64,000 nt of DNA from assembly GCA_021821885.1 (NCBI GenBank), contig JAKARO010000003.1:1-64000 (forward strand), given 5' to 3'. Made by a program: the position numbers and the translations under genes. Origin of the DNA: Pseudomonadota bacterium. GTDB lineage: Bacteria; Pseudomonadota; Gammaproteobacteria; Acidithiobacillales; Acidithiobacillaceae. This document shows, one piece after another, positions 42,786-51,503 of this stretch (its first letter is position 1; each line of letters starts with the position of its first letter). The notes below the pieces were generated by a model, which had not been told where the DNA came from, did no database searches, and saw only the letters and a list, made by a program, of their open reading frames with translations.

Positions 42786-44636
42786 CTACCCGCTTTTTGC
42801 AAGCTTTTCAGCGGGCTGCGCGTTCTTTCCCTTCCAGTCTGGCTGAAGATAGGAGCGGATGACCGCCCGGGCGACAGGAAGGGCCTGCCAGGCATTGTGT
42901 CCCCCGTATTCGACCACGACGGCTACCGCAATCTTCGGATGGTGGACGGGCGCCCAGCCGATAAACAGGGAGTCATTGTTATATATGGTGTGCCCGTTTT
43001 TGCGGCCAACCGGTACCTGCGCCGTTCCGGTCTTTCCGGCGATACTGATGCCCGGAATGCTTACGCTGCGGCAGGTGCCAGAGTTTACGCAGGCTTCCAT
43101 GCCCAGGTGGACGGCGTGCAGTGCCGTAGCAGAAATATGGAGATTTGCAGGCTCTGGATGGGGCAAGGGAGTTTTTTCTCCGTTGAGGGGATTGATTAGG
43201 GCCTTGCCAATTTGGGGCTGTACCAGGAATCCCCCATTCGCGAGGGAGGACACTGCGCGGACCAGCTGCAGTGGGGTTACCAAGAGATAGCCCTGGCCGA
43301 TACCCAGAATCACCGAATCCCCTGTATACCATGGTGCATGCAGATGTGACTTTTTCCATCGGGGCGTGGGAACAAAACCGGCTGCCCCACCCGGAAGATC
43401 AATCGCGGGACGCCTGCCAAAGCCAAAGCGCCATAGCGTCTGGTCCTGCATGCGTATGCCCATCTTGACGGCCAGCTTGTAGTAGAAAACATCCACCGAC
43501 CACGCCAGGGCCTTGGTCAGCCCGGTATTTCCAAAGCCGCTACGGTTCCAGTCCCAGTAGGTGTGGCCACCCAGCTGGAAGTTTCCTCTGCAGAATGTGT
43601 GGTAGTGTGGAGAAATGATCCCGTCCTGCAGGGCCTGGATGGAAAAGAAGGGTTTGGCGCAGGAGCCAGGCGGATAGAGTCCGTTGTCTGCCCGGTTCAT
43701 CAGGGGGCGTCCAGGATTCTGGAGTAGCGGTTCCCAGTGGGTGGTGCTGATCCCATCCACAAACCAGTTGGCATTGAAGCCTGGGCTGGTCACCATGGCC
43801 AGAACGGCTCCGGTATCCGGATTCATCGCAACCACCGCACCCCGGTAGCCTTTCCCCTGCAGGGCAGTCGCCGCTGCCTTCTGGACCCGCAGGCGCAGAT
43901 GGGTGATCAGCCGGTCTCCGGCCAATGGAGCCCGGCTGCGCAGAGTGCCGATCTGGAGACCGGCGGCGTTGATGTCCTTGATCTTGTAACCTACGGTGCC
44001 CCGGAGCTGCCGTTCATAAAAGCGTTCGAGGCCCGTTTTGCCAATGTAGTTGCGGCCGAGATAGCTTCGGGCCTGAAAATCCCGGAGATCGGCGGCCGTA
44101 ATGGGGCCGACATATCCCACGACGTGGGAGAACAGGGCCTCATAGGGGTAGTAGCGGTGCAGGACGGCAACTACCCTTACACCAGGCAGCTGCCAGGACC
44201 GTACGGCAATGGCGGCCACCTCAGGCTGGCTGAGGTCTGCCTTCAGTATTGCCGGATCAAATCCGGGCCGGCCAGCCAGCCGGCTGTGAAAACGCTGGAG
44301 GTCCCGGTGATCCAGCCGGATCAGTTTCTGCAGCCGATCCAGGGTGGCAGGGAGGTCGTGCACCTGATCTGGCGTAATTTCGACAGCGAAGGTGGGGCGG
44401 TTTTCTGCCAGAACTTCCCCGTGGTCGGCTACGATGTCCCCCCGGGGAGGGGCGACAGGGACCAGGGCTACATGGTTGTTGTGGGCCAGTGCCCGGAACT
44501 TTTTGTAATGCAGCACATCCAGGTCAACCAGTCTGGACAGCAGGGCCAGCAACATGATCACGATAAGCAGGCTGGCCGTCCAGAGACGGCTACGGAACGA
44601 GCTGGACTGCTGGAAAGGGGGCTTGGATGATGTCAT
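42786..44636 (-). CDS. mrdA: Penicillin-binding protein 2 (transpeptidase for elongation)
   Basis: A 616-residue class B PBP with a cytoplasmic tail, one N-terminal membrane helix (TASLLIVIMLLALLSRLVDL), a dimerisation domain and a C-terminal transpeptidase. The active-site serine motif is YPPGSCAKPF (SxxK as SCAK), the second motif reads SVD, and KTGTAQ is the third. ATG 44636 is taken over the longer frame. It works with RodA in side-wall synthesis; no rodA or mreB is visible next to it. It is divergent from the zapB-like gene. Confidence 0.9.
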   Translation of the reverse strand: MTSSKPPFQQSSSFRSRLWTASLLIVIMLLALLSRLVDLDVLHYKKFRALAHNNHVALVPVAPPRGDIVADHGEVLAENRPTFAVEITPDQVHDLPATLDRLQKLIRLDHRDLQRFHSRLAGRPGFDPAILKADLSQPEVAAIAVRSWQLPGVRVVAVLHRYYPYEALFSHVVGYVGPITAADLRDFQARSYLGRNYIGKTGLERFYERQLRGTVGYKIKDINAAGLQIGTLRSRAPLAGDRLITHLRLRVQKAAATALQGKGYRGAVVAMNPDTGAVLAMVTSPGFNANWFVDGISTTHWEPLLQNPGRPLMNRADNGLYPPGSCAKPFFSIQALQDGIISPHYHTFCRGNFQLGGHTYWDWNRSGFGNTGLTKALAWSVDVFYYKLAVKMGIRMQDQTLWRFGFGRRPAIDLPGGAAGFVPTPRWKKSHLHAPWYTGDSVILGIGQGYLLVTPLQLVRAVSSLANGGFLVQPQIGKALINPLNGEKTPLPHPEPANLHISATALHAVHLGMEACVNSGTCRSVSIPGISIAGKTGTAQVPVGRKNGHTIYNNDSLFIGWAPVHHPKIAVAVVVEYGGHNAWQALPVARAVIRSYLQPDWKGKNAQPAEKLAKSG

Positions 44637-44656
44637 GTTGGACGGGCAAAACCGGT

Positions 44657-44685
44657 TTGCAAAAGGGAGGGGTGCTCCGTACACT
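44657..44685 (+). promoter_or_regulatory. Predicted promoter of the zapB-like/zapA transcript
   Basis: TTGCAA (44657-44662), 17 bases, TACACT (44680-44685). The expected start near 44692 makes GTG 44702 or 44714, not the upstream frame start, the real initiation codon. Confidence 0.55.
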
Positions 44686-44713
44686 CACTGATTGCGTTAT
44701 CGTGGGGGCACCC

Positions 44714-44959
44714 GTGCTAGAACCGCGCTTTGAAAATCTCCTGGCCGAACTTGAACGTATGGTAACGGATTTTCGTGTCCTGCGTCGCGAAGTGCGTGAG
44801 GATCCGGATCATCATCTGGTCCAGCGCCTGTACCGACAGAGCCAGGCGCTGGAGGCGGAGAATGCGGTGCTGCGGCAGCGTCAGGGCCAGATATGTGACC
44901 GTCTTGCTGACCTCTTGGGACAGGTGGAAGAATGGGAAAAGCGGGAGGACCTGCCATGA
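44714..44959 (+). CDS. TIGR02449/ZapB-like cell-division coiled-coil protein
   Basis: An 81-residue heptad-rich coiled coil (FENLLAELERMVTDFRVLRREV, QSQALEAENAVLRQRQGQI). The position directly before zapA identifies it as the TIGR02449 protein of gamma-type loci. GTG 44714 lies behind a G-rich site, and the predicted promoter excludes earlier starts; GTG 44702 is possible. The stop overlaps zapA by 4 bases. Confidence 0.75.
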   Translation: MLEPRFENLLAELERMVTDFRVLRREVREDPDHHLVQRLYRQSQALEAENAVLRQRQGQICDRLADLLGQVEEWEKREDLP

Positions 44960-45252
44960 CAGAAGTCCAGACACCATCAGCAAGGGAGGTGATCAGTGCC
45001 CAGCTTCTGGGACAGCCTTACCAGATTTCCTGTACCTCGGAAGAGAGCGAGCTGCTCCACCGGGCTGTACGGCTGCTCCAGGACCGCCTGTCCGAGGCGT
45101 CTGTGCGCATGGAAAAAGGGGTGCTCAAAGAGCGGATGCTGCTGATGGTGGCTCTTAACCTGGCCGCCGATTTCCTGAAGGCCGCGCAGGAGCTGGATGT
45201 CCTTGAGCTGCATCTTCGCAGGCTGGTTGACATCGGCCGGGGTGCAGAGTAG
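44956..45252 (+). CDS. zapA: Cell division protein ZapA
   Basis: A 98-residue FtsZ-ring stabiliser. The globular part YQISCTSEESELLHRAVRLL is followed by ERMLLMVALNLAADFLKAAQEL and a short coiled coil. ATGA overlap with the preceding gene. 6S RNA starts right after its stop, the classical order. Confidence 0.92.
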   Translation: MTEVQTPSAREVISAQLLGQPYQISCTSEESELLHRAVRLLQDRLSEASVRMEKGVLKERMLLMVALNLAADFLKAAQELDVLELHLRRLVDIGRGAE

Positions 45253-45436
45253 TTTGGGAACTGCTCCCTGCGGGGCGCGTGTGGCCGGGATGATTCCTGA
45301 ACCAACATTGTCTAACCGGGGAATCCCCAATCATCACCGTGGTGTGCAGCTCCCCTGCGGAGCAGCCTGAAGCGGTGTGTGGATTCCCACCTGGCCTTCA
45401 GGTTCCGGGGACGACGGGCTGCACGACCTAGGCGGG
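45253..45436 (+). ncRNA. ssrS: 6S RNA
   Basis: Found by synteny between zapA and the 5-formyl-THF cyclo-ligase gene, and by sequence. Near the 5' end GCTCCCTGCGGGG and GCCGGGATGATTCCTGAACC match the consensus 5' arm; GTGGTGTGCAGCTC-CCCTGC-GGAGCAGCCTGAAG corresponds to the conserved hairpin plus AGCCTTAA-like segment; CCTTCAGGTTCCGG and GGGCTGCACGACC are the 3' arm. GGCGGGGAG at the end can pair with CTCCCTGCG at the start. 6S RNA mimics an open promoter and sequesters sigma70-RNA polymerase in stationary phase. Ends are estimates. Confidence 0.8.
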
Positions 45437-45444
45437 GAGTTTTT

Positions 45445-46038
45445 GTGGTTACAAAATCCGAGATACGGCGCAGGATGCGCCACTTGCGCCGGGACCTCAG
45501 TGCAAAGCAGCAGGCCCACGCACAGAAAAGCCTAGCCCGTCACCTAACCAGACTGCCGGCATTTCTTGGAGCCTCCCGCATTGGAATATACTGGCCCATG
45601 AATGGAGAGATCAGCCCACTGGGGCTGGTTGGCCACCGTCTCTCCCGGCACAAGACATATTATCTGCCCGCCCTTGCAGGGCGCCACCTCCAGGAACTGC
45701 GTTTTGCCCCATTCCACGGCCGCTGGGCCTGGCAGCAGAATGGACTGGGGATTCCCGAACCGCAGTCGCCGAGACGGCTTTGGCGATCGGCCAGGGAACT
45801 GGACCTGCTTGTCATTCCCCTGATGGCCTTTGACCCTCATGGACACCGCCTGGGCATGGGTGGTGGATACTATGACCGTACCTTGGGGATGCTGATCCAC
45901 CGCAAGCACTGGCGTCGTCCGCGTCTTGTTGGCGCTGCCCATGCTTTCCAGGAATGCCTGGAAATCCCTGTGGAACCTTGGGATGTATCCCTTCCCATGA
46001 TCTGCACGGAACTAGGGTGTAGGCGTTTTCCGGCATGA
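45445..46038 (+). CDS. 5-formyltetrahydrofolate cyclo-ligase
   Basis: A 197-residue ATP-dependent enzyme making 5,10-methenyl-THF from 5-formyl-THF (fau/ygfA product). The ATP/folate loop LGMGGGYYDRTLG is diagnostic, and MNGEISPLGL is at the usual place. GTG 45445 is chosen because GGCGGGGAG precedes it; the longer frame runs through the 6S RNA. The ribosome site is the last part of the RNA, so processing of 6S RNA and translation of this gene may compete. Confidence 0.9.
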   Translation: MVTKSEIRRRMRHLRRDLSAKQQAHAQKSLARHLTRLPAFLGASRIGIYWPMNGEISPLGLVGHRLSRHKTYYLPALAGRHLQELRFAPFHGRWAWQQNGLGIPEPQSPRRLWRSARELDLLVIPLMAFDPHGHRLGMGGGYYDRTLGMLIHRKHWRRPRLVGAAHAFQECLEIPVEPWDVSLPMICTELGCRRFPA

Positions 46039-46841
46039 TGGCGCGCCTGCTGTTTGTGGGCGATGTCATGGGGGCCGCCGGCCGCCATGCCCTGAAACTT
46101 GGGCTTGCGGATCTGCGGAACGATACGGGCCTGGATCTCGTGGTAGTCAATGGAGAGAACGCCGCAGGAGGCGCCGGCATCACCCCTGCAATCTTCCAGG
46201 AATTCCGCTCTTTTGGAGTGGATGTGGTGACCGCGGGCAACCATGTGTGGGACCGGAAGGAAATTATTCCTTTCATCAGATCGGAGCCCAGGCTGCTCCG
46301 GCCATACAACGCGCCGCCGGGCAACCCGGGAAGCGGATGGACTCTTCTTGAAATGCCGGGGGGATGGTCTGTGGGGGTTCTGAACCTCATGGGCCGGCTA
46401 TTCATGCATCCCATCTATGACTGCCCTTTTCGCGCGGCTGATGAGGCACTTGCCGCCAAACCGGAAAACTGCCGGGTCGTTCTGGTGGATCTTCATGCAG
46501 AGGCGACCAGTGAAAAATATGCCCTGGCCTGGCATCTGGATGGCCGTGTGTCGTCCGCTGTCGGAAGCCATACCCATGTTCCGACAGCGGACGAACGGAT
46601 TTTCCCTGGAGGAATGGCCTACCAGACCGATGCAGGGATGTGTGGCTGCTATGATTCTGTAATCGGGGTCGACCAGAAAATCGCCAGAAGACGTTTCATG
46701 GATGCCATGCCTGCACGGGCTCCCGTCGTTGAGGAGGGGACCACCAGTTTTTGCGGACTTCTGGTCGATGTTGATACTGAAACAGGGAGGGCCTGCGGCG
46801 TCAGGCGGATACGCCTGGACTATCCTTTCCCGGGCGAATAG
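46035..46841 (+). CDS. YmdB/TIGR00282-family metallophosphoesterase
   Basis: A 268-residue binuclear metal phosphodiesterase. LLFVGDVMGAAGRHAL, VVNGENAAGGAGITP, TAGNHVWDRKEI and VGSHTHVPTADERI supply the metal ligands. B. subtilis YmdB acts on cyclic nucleotides and RNA and affects biofilm and motility decisions. Two adjacent ATGs overlap the cyclo-ligase stop. It converges with the M61 peptidase gene by 41 bases. Confidence 0.88.
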   Translation: MMARLLFVGDVMGAAGRHALKLGLADLRNDTGLDLVVVNGENAAGGAGITPAIFQEFRSFGVDVVTAGNHVWDRKEIIPFIRSEPRLLRPYNAPPGNPGSGWTLLEMPGGWSVGVLNLMGRLFMHPIYDCPFRAADEALAAKPENCRVVLVDLHAEATSEKYALAWHLDGRVSSAVGSHTHVPTADERIFPGGMAYQTDAGMCGCYDSVIGVDQKIARRRFMDAMPARAPVVEEGTTSFCGLLVDVDTETGRACGVRRIRLDYPFPGE

Positions 46842-48612
46842 CCGGTCTGCCGCGTAGCCACTCCTGCCGGCGGGCGAGAAATCTCTCTTCGCAATTTGAG
46901 GGGTATTCCAGGTAGACTGTATCCAGGGGGGCCGGTCTGGGGTGCACCAGGCACTGCCGCAGGCGCCCATCCCGGAAAAAATGGAGACTGCGCGGAATTC
47001 CGGGAGCTACGGCGTCGAGCTGGTCCTGGAGGGTATCGCTGCTGCACTGCTCCTCATCAATGGCGAGGAGAATGTCGCCGGGGCAGAGGCCGGCGGCCTG
47101 GGCGGCTCCGTCCTGCAGGACAAGTCCGAGTTCGGCGCCTGTTGGCAGCGCCGGCCGTTTCCATTGGGCGCCAAGGCTGCAGCGGATGCCTCGCCCGGGT
47201 GTTCCACCACGGTCTCCAGATCCGCAGGATGCACGGCGCCGAACCTCTATCCCGACTGTTTCCAGTAGCGTTTCCAGCGGCAGCGCCGAGCGGGATGTTA
47301 TCCATTCCTCCAGTTCCCCGGCGACTTCATTCCCTGCCAACCGTGCCATAAGATTAGGGAATTCACCCTCGGGAAGAGGACGGTTGACCGCTCCATAGTC
47401 TTGCCACAGCCGGACCATTACCAGGTCAAGATTCAGGGAATTTCTGCTGCTTTCCCGCAGACGGAGATCAAGGCACAGGGCAGCTAGGGCTCCCTTGCCG
47501 TAATAGCTGATCTCAAAATTTGGGGAGGACGGTTGCGGGTGGTAAAACTTGATCCAGGCATCCTCGCTGGATTCCGCCAGGCTTTGCCATGCTTCTCCAT
47601 TCGACCGGGAAAGACGGGTCATTTCCTGTCCAAGTTCCCGCAGATAGTCGGATTCGGAAACCAGCCCGCTGCGGCACAGTGCAAGAGTGTCGTAGTAGGA
47701 GGTAATCCCCTCAAAAATCCATAGATCCCGGGTAAGGACTTCCCGTTCCCAGCAGATGCTGGCCATGGCGGCTGGACGGATCGCCTGGACCAGCCAGCTG
47801 TGAAAGTACTCATGGCTTGCCAGCCCCAGAAACTGTGCATAGCGTTCCGGCCTGGTGGGGATCAGGTCCTCCCGGCTGCACAGGAGAGCGGAAGAAGACC
47901 GGTGTTCTAGGCCTCCATAGCCGGTTTGCCTCCCCATGCAGAGGAAGTGGTATTCCCCGAAGGGGCTTTCTCCCCAGAATTCTTGGTGCCAGCGGCAGAG
48001 AGTGGTGAGATCGTGTCCGAGACGCTGCAAGTTTGCGCCTGGATGGCCGGCAAGCACCAGATGGTGCGGAAGCTCGCCCGTGTCAAAATCCGCCTGCGCC
48101 AGAAATCCCATGAGCACAGGGTAGTCGCAGAAGGCCTGGTATCCACAGGCAGTGAAGGTTCCCCAGGACCGGGGCTCACCCGCGATACGTGCCATCCCTG
48201 TGGCCACCTGCCAGGAACCGGGGCCCTGGATCTCCATCTGGTGCGTTGCTTCTTCCTGTCCCAGCACACGGAGAAACACGGCTGGTCCATTGAAGAACGC
48301 GTATTCGCTGTCCAGATAGGCTGTCCGGACGGAAGGGTCCAGGGCATGGAGGGTGTAATAAATTTCCAGCGGCCCGGCTACAGGATCCACCTTCCACCGG
48401 TCCTTGAAGATTTTTTCGATGCCCGTTTCCCTGCCCTGCGACATGGCATGGATGCCCACGATCTGTCTGGCAGGATCCCGGATGGTGTAGCTTCCGGGAA
48501 CCCAGGCGGGCAGGGCGACGATCTGCCCGTCTGGGTCTGGCTCAGGAATCCGCAGGCAGATCTGGAAGAAATGCCGGTACACGTCCAGGGTAACCGAATA
48601 CAGCAGCGTCAT
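46801..48612 (-). CDS. M61-family glycyl aminopeptidase-like protein
   Basis: A 603-residue metallopeptidase. The zinc site is HEYFHSWL (HExxH) with downstream FEGITSYYD, and a C-terminal PDZ domain follows (LGLVLQDGAAQAAGLCPGDILLAID). M61 enzymes prefer N-terminal Gly and Ala. No signal peptide is visible, so it should be cytoplasmic. It converges with the YmdB-like gene, and an isochorismatase-like gene precedes it by 6 bases. Confidence 0.87.
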   Translation of the reverse strand: MTLLYSVTLDVYRHFFQICLRIPEPDPDGQIVALPAWVPGSYTIRDPARQIVGIHAMSQGRETGIEKIFKDRWKVDPVAGPLEIYYTLHALDPSVRTAYLDSEYAFFNGPAVFLRVLGQEEATHQMEIQGPGSWQVATGMARIAGEPRSWGTFTACGYQAFCDYPVLMGFLAQADFDTGELPHHLVLAGHPGANLQRLGHDLTTLCRWHQEFWGESPFGEYHFLCMGRQTGYGGLEHRSSSALLCSREDLIPTRPERYAQFLGLASHEYFHSWLVQAIRPAAMASICWEREVLTRDLWIFEGITSYYDTLALCRSGLVSESDYLRELGQEMTRLSRSNGEAWQSLAESSEDAWIKFYHPQPSSPNFEISYYGKGALAALCLDLRLRESSRNSLNLDLVMVRLWQDYGAVNRPLPEGEFPNLMARLAGNEVAGELEEWITSRSALPLETLLETVGIEVRRRASCGSGDRGGTPGRGIRCSLGAQWKRPALPTGAELGLVLQDGAAQAAGLCPGDILLAIDEEQCSSDTLQDQLDAVAPGIPRSLHFFRDGRLRQCLVHPRPAPLDTVYLEYPSNCEERFLARRQEWLRGRPAIRPGKDSPGVSA

Positions 48613-48618
48613 GCAGGG

Positions 48619-49164
48619 CTACCGCCAATGGGGAGCAAGCTGCCGGAATGCAGGATGGGTGGCATCTCCGAGTGCTTCGTAAAAAACAGCTTCTGAGGTG
48701 GTGGTCGTCACTCCTGCCTGCCAGAGACGCCGGAAAGCCGATTCCCTGTTCCGGGGATCACGGCTTGCAACCACATCTTCAAGGACAACCGGTTCCCATC
48801 CCAGCGATTTGAGTTCCAGGGCGGTTTGCAGGACACAAATATGGGCCTCCAGTCCTAAAATCCAGACCTGGCGCCGTTCCGGGCGGGAATCCAGCCATTC
48901 CCGTATTTCCGGGTTGCGTGGACATGAGAACTGTGTTTTTTCAAGCTGGTCTTCGCAAAGACCCGTGATGCCTGCATCAACAGGACCCAGCCCTTGGGGG
49001 TACTGGGCGCAGGCCAGCCTGGGTATCCCCAGATGACTGGCTGCTTCCAGGACTTTCCGTGCCTGCAGGAGAAGTTTCTGCCGTTCTTCGGGAAGAAGCG
49101 TGGCGAGCAGGCGTTCCTGGAGATCTATGGCCAGCACGATACTGCGTTCAGGACGGATCCGCAT
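48619..49164 (-). CDS. Isochorismatase-family hydrolase (YcaC-like)
   Basis: A 181-residue cysteine hydrolase fold. IVLAIDLQERLL has the catalytic Asp, LEKTQFSC the Lys, and LGLEAHICVLQTAL the Cys; the cis-peptide region is EPVVLEDVVASRDPRNRESA. The substrate is unknown, as for YcaC. It sits 2 bases upstream of the Pcm stop and before the M61 peptidase, so all three may be one transcript. Confidence 0.85.
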   Translation of the reverse strand: MRIRPERSIVLAIDLQERLLATLLPEERQKLLLQARKVLEAASHLGIPRLACAQYPQGLGPVDAGITGLCEDQLEKTQFSCPRNPEIREWLDSRPERRQVWILGLEAHICVLQTALELKSLGWEPVVLEDVVASRDPRNRESAFRRLWQAGVTTTTSEAVFYEALGDATHPAFRQLAPHWR

Positions 49165-49166
49165 TT

Positions 49167-49829
49167 CTAGAACTGGAAAGCCGGTTCGTGAATGTGGTGG
49201 CGCAGGGGACGGATTTCGGTTTCAAAAAGATCGGTCTGGCGGACGGTACCTCCTCTGTCCCGGACGTATCGTCTCACCCGCATCGCAGGGCTGGTACCCA
49301 GAATGGCAACCATCCTGCCACCTGGACCCAGCTGGTCCAGAAAGGCTGTGGGAAGTGCGGGAAGGGACCCGGTGATGCAGATGGCATCATAGGGTGCATG
49401 GGAAGCCCAGCCTTCGGAGCCATCTCCATGATGCAGATGGATGTTCTGGACGCCCTGGAGATGCAGGCGTCCTTCTGCCATGCGCAGCATGTCCGCGTGG
49501 TCCTCCACGCTGTGCACCATACCACCCAGATGGGCCAGAAGGGCCGTCAGGTAGCCGGTACCCGTACCAATCTCGAGGACGCGGTCTTTTGTATCCAAAT
49601 CCAGTTCCTGCAGAACCCGCGCTTCCATTTTGGGGGTCCACATTTGTTCGCCATGTTCAAGAGGAATCTGGAAATCAGCGAACGCCAGATGCCGGAGGGG
49701 GGTGGGAACAAAGATCTCCCGTTTTATTTGGGCAAGACTGCCGAGGACCCTTGTATCCAGGACTTCCCAGGTCCGGATCTGGGTGTCAATCATTGTTTGG
49801 CGAAGGGTGTCGTATTGCATGGGAATCAT
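49167..49829 (-). CDS. Protein-L-isoaspartate O-methyltransferase-like protein
   Basis: A 220-residue SAM-dependent methyltransferase of the Pcm family, which repairs isoaspartyl residues. The SAM motif VLEIGTGTGYLTALLAHL follows GEQMWTPKMEARVLQEL; the loop DRVLEIGTG and NIHLHHGDGSEG are conserved. A strong promoter puts the transcript start near 49840, so ATG 49829 (MIPMQYDTLRQ), not 49847, is the likely start. Confidence 0.83.
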   Translation of the reverse strand: MIPMQYDTLRQTMIDTQIRTWEVLDTRVLGSLAQIKREIFVPTPLRHLAFADFQIPLEHGEQMWTPKMEARVLQELDLDTKDRVLEIGTGTGYLTALLAHLGGMVHSVEDHADMLRMAEGRLHLQGVQNIHLHHGDGSEGWASHAPYDAICITGSLPALPTAFLDQLGPGGRMVAILGTSPAMRVRRYVRDRGGTVRQTDLFETEIRPLRHHIHEPAFQF

Positions 49830-49846
49830 CCAGAAATCCTGATACA

Positions 49847-49874
49847 TTTATACATGCCAGACCCGGCAAGTCAA
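49847..49874 (-). promoter_or_regulatory. Predicted promoter of the pcm-like gene
   Basis: On the minus strand, TTGACT (49874-49869), 16 bases, TATAAA (49852-49847): near-consensus, facing the methyltransferase gene and lying between it and the divergent mlaD-like gene. The first ATG of the open frame falls inside the -10 element. Confidence 0.7.
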
Positions 49875-49887
49875 TTTCGGGAGCCCC

Positions 49888-50832
49888 GTGGAAAGCAGAG
49901 CCCACGCCTTTGTCGCCCTCGTTTTTGTCCTGGTCCTAGGATCTGCCCTTGGACTGGCCGGGATCTGGATGCGCCATGCCCAGCCCAAGGGGCAGCTTTA
50001 CAGTGTGGTCTCTCCCTTTAGCGTAGCTGGACTCACGGATGAGGCACCGGTGCGTTTCAAAGGAGTACGGGTAGGGAAGGTCGAACACATCGGTTTTGAT
50101 CCAGAAAACCCCCGGATGGTTCTTGTCCGTATCAGCATCAGTCCGGAAACTCCAGTAACCCGTGCAACCTTTGCCGAGATGTCCCCCCAAGGAGTTACCG
50201 GCCTCAGCTACCTTTCCCTGAGCGACGAGGGAAAAGATTTTTCGCCCCTTTCGCACCATCCGGGCCAGCTGCCAGTCATCCCCATGCATCCAAGCTTCCT
50301 GCATGTGCTTTCCCATAATGGAGAATCCCTGGTCAACCAGGGAAACGAGCTGGCGATCCGTCTGAACAGCCTGCTGGACACCCGGAACCGCCAGCATCTG
50401 GACAGGATCCTCGCCCATCTGGACCAGGCAAGCCAGGAGCTTGTTTCAATTGAGACCGCCATGCGGCCGGCACTTCGGACCCTTCCGTCCACGCTTCTGG
50501 CGACGCGATCCGCAATGACCGCCAGTACCCGGCTGATGGGGAATCTTGACAGGCTGGCCATGGCGGCAAAGACTCCGCTGAACAGCCTGACCAAAACTGC
50601 AGGCTCTCTCCGTGTGCTCAGTGCCACAAGCCAGCAAACCCTGAACACCCTCAACTATCGCGAACTGCCCCAGCTTAATCGCCTGACCCGCAATCTGCAG
50701 GCCAGCAGCGAAACGCTTACAGCCTTGGGCCAAACGCTGCAGCGGTCGCCACAATCGCTTCTCTATGGCCGTCGTGGCCCTCCCCCGGGGCCCGGAGAGC
50801 CGGGTTTTCATGACGGGAGAGGGGTCCAATGA
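49888..50832 (+). CDS. MlaD/MCE-domain lipid-transport protein
   Basis: A 314-residue protein with one N-terminal membrane helix (FVALVFVLVLGSALGLAGIW) and an MCE domain (LTDEAPVRFKGVRVGKVEHI, ATFAEMSPQGVTGLSYLSL), then long helical segments that would be periplasmic. MCE proteins form hexameric lipid channels with MlaEF-type ABC transporters. GTG start behind CGGGAG. The permease and ATPase genes, usually immediately upstream, are missing; the outer-membrane lipoprotein partner follows with a 4-base overlap. Confidence 0.82.
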   Translation: MESRAHAFVALVFVLVLGSALGLAGIWMRHAQPKGQLYSVVSPFSVAGLTDEAPVRFKGVRVGKVEHIGFDPENPRMVLVRISISPETPVTRATFAEMSPQGVTGLSYLSLSDEGKDFSPLSHHPGQLPVIPMHPSFLHVLSHNGESLVNQGNELAIRLNSLLDTRNRQHLDRILAHLDQASQELVSIETAMRPALRTLPSTLLATRSAMTASTRLMGNLDRLAMAAKTPLNSLTKTAGSLRVLSATSQQTLNTLNYRELPQLNRLTRNLQASSETLTALGQTLQRSPQSLLYGRRGPPPGPGEPGFHDGRGVQ

Positions 50833-51503
50833 GCCCGGATTTTTGGCAACGGAGATACCTGCCGGAGAGAGGAAGAATGGTCTTTCCCCTGCTGGCGGTC
50901 CTCGCGCTCTCCGCATGCGCGCCTGAGGCACCATGGCGGCAGCCTTATGGACTCGCCCCTGCATCCGCAGTGGCGCCTTCAGCACGGCATGGGAATGCCC
51001 CGGCAGGTCCGCGGTTGCCGGTCTTGGATCTCGGTACTGTGGAGGCCCCTTCCTGGCTGAACAGTACAAGATACCAGTACCGCCTTCAGTACCAGGATCC
51101 CCAAGCCATCCGCTATTATGCCACGGCCCGGTGGGAAGCTCCTCCAGGCCAGATGCTGCAGGTAGTGCTCGCCCATGATCTGCGGACTAGCAGAAGGTGG
51201 AGGGCGATTCTGACTGGAGAAGATGGCCAGGCGAAGCTGGTTCTGGCGGTGCGTTTGCACCATTTTTTGCTGCATTTTTCAGGACCTGCCCGGGGGAATG
51301 CCGAGGTAGGAGTCACGGCAACCCTGATGAAGGTCGCGGATTACCAGGTGCTGGCCCAGAAAGATTTTTTCTGCTCGGTGCCCATGAAATCCATCAGCCC
51401 TGCAGGCGGGGCAGCGGCTATGGCCGGGGCCTCCCGTAAGATTGCCCGGCATGTTGCCGCATGGGCGGCTGCCACGGCCGCCTCCGATATGCAGGATTAC
51501 TGA
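50829..51503 (+). CDS. ABC-transport auxiliary lipoprotein (PqiC/DUF330 type)
   Basis: A 224-residue lipoprotein. The type II signal ends in LLAVLALSACAPE, giving a lipobox cysteine near residue 28. The core (WLNSTRYQYRLQYQDPQAI, YYATARWEAPPGQML) matches the auxiliary lipoprotein partnered with MCE transporters. ATG overlaps the mlaD-like stop. It converges with the USP gene by 7 bases. Confidence 0.8.
   Translation: MSPDFWQRRYLPERGRMVFPLLAVLALSACAPEAPWRQPYGLAPASAVAPSARHGNAPAGPRLPVLDLGTVEAPSWLNSTRYQYRLQYQDPQAIRYYATARWEAPPGQMLQVVLAHDLRTSRRWRAILTGEDGQAKLVLAVRLHHFLLHFSGPARGNAEVGVTATLMKVADYQVLAQKDFFCSVPMKSISPAGGAAAMAGASRKIARHVAAWAAATAASDMQDY

Noticed and set aside
49059-50021. 320-codon plus-strand frame opposite the pcm-like gene
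   Set aside because: Opposes a gene with conserved SAM motifs and a near-consensus promoter.
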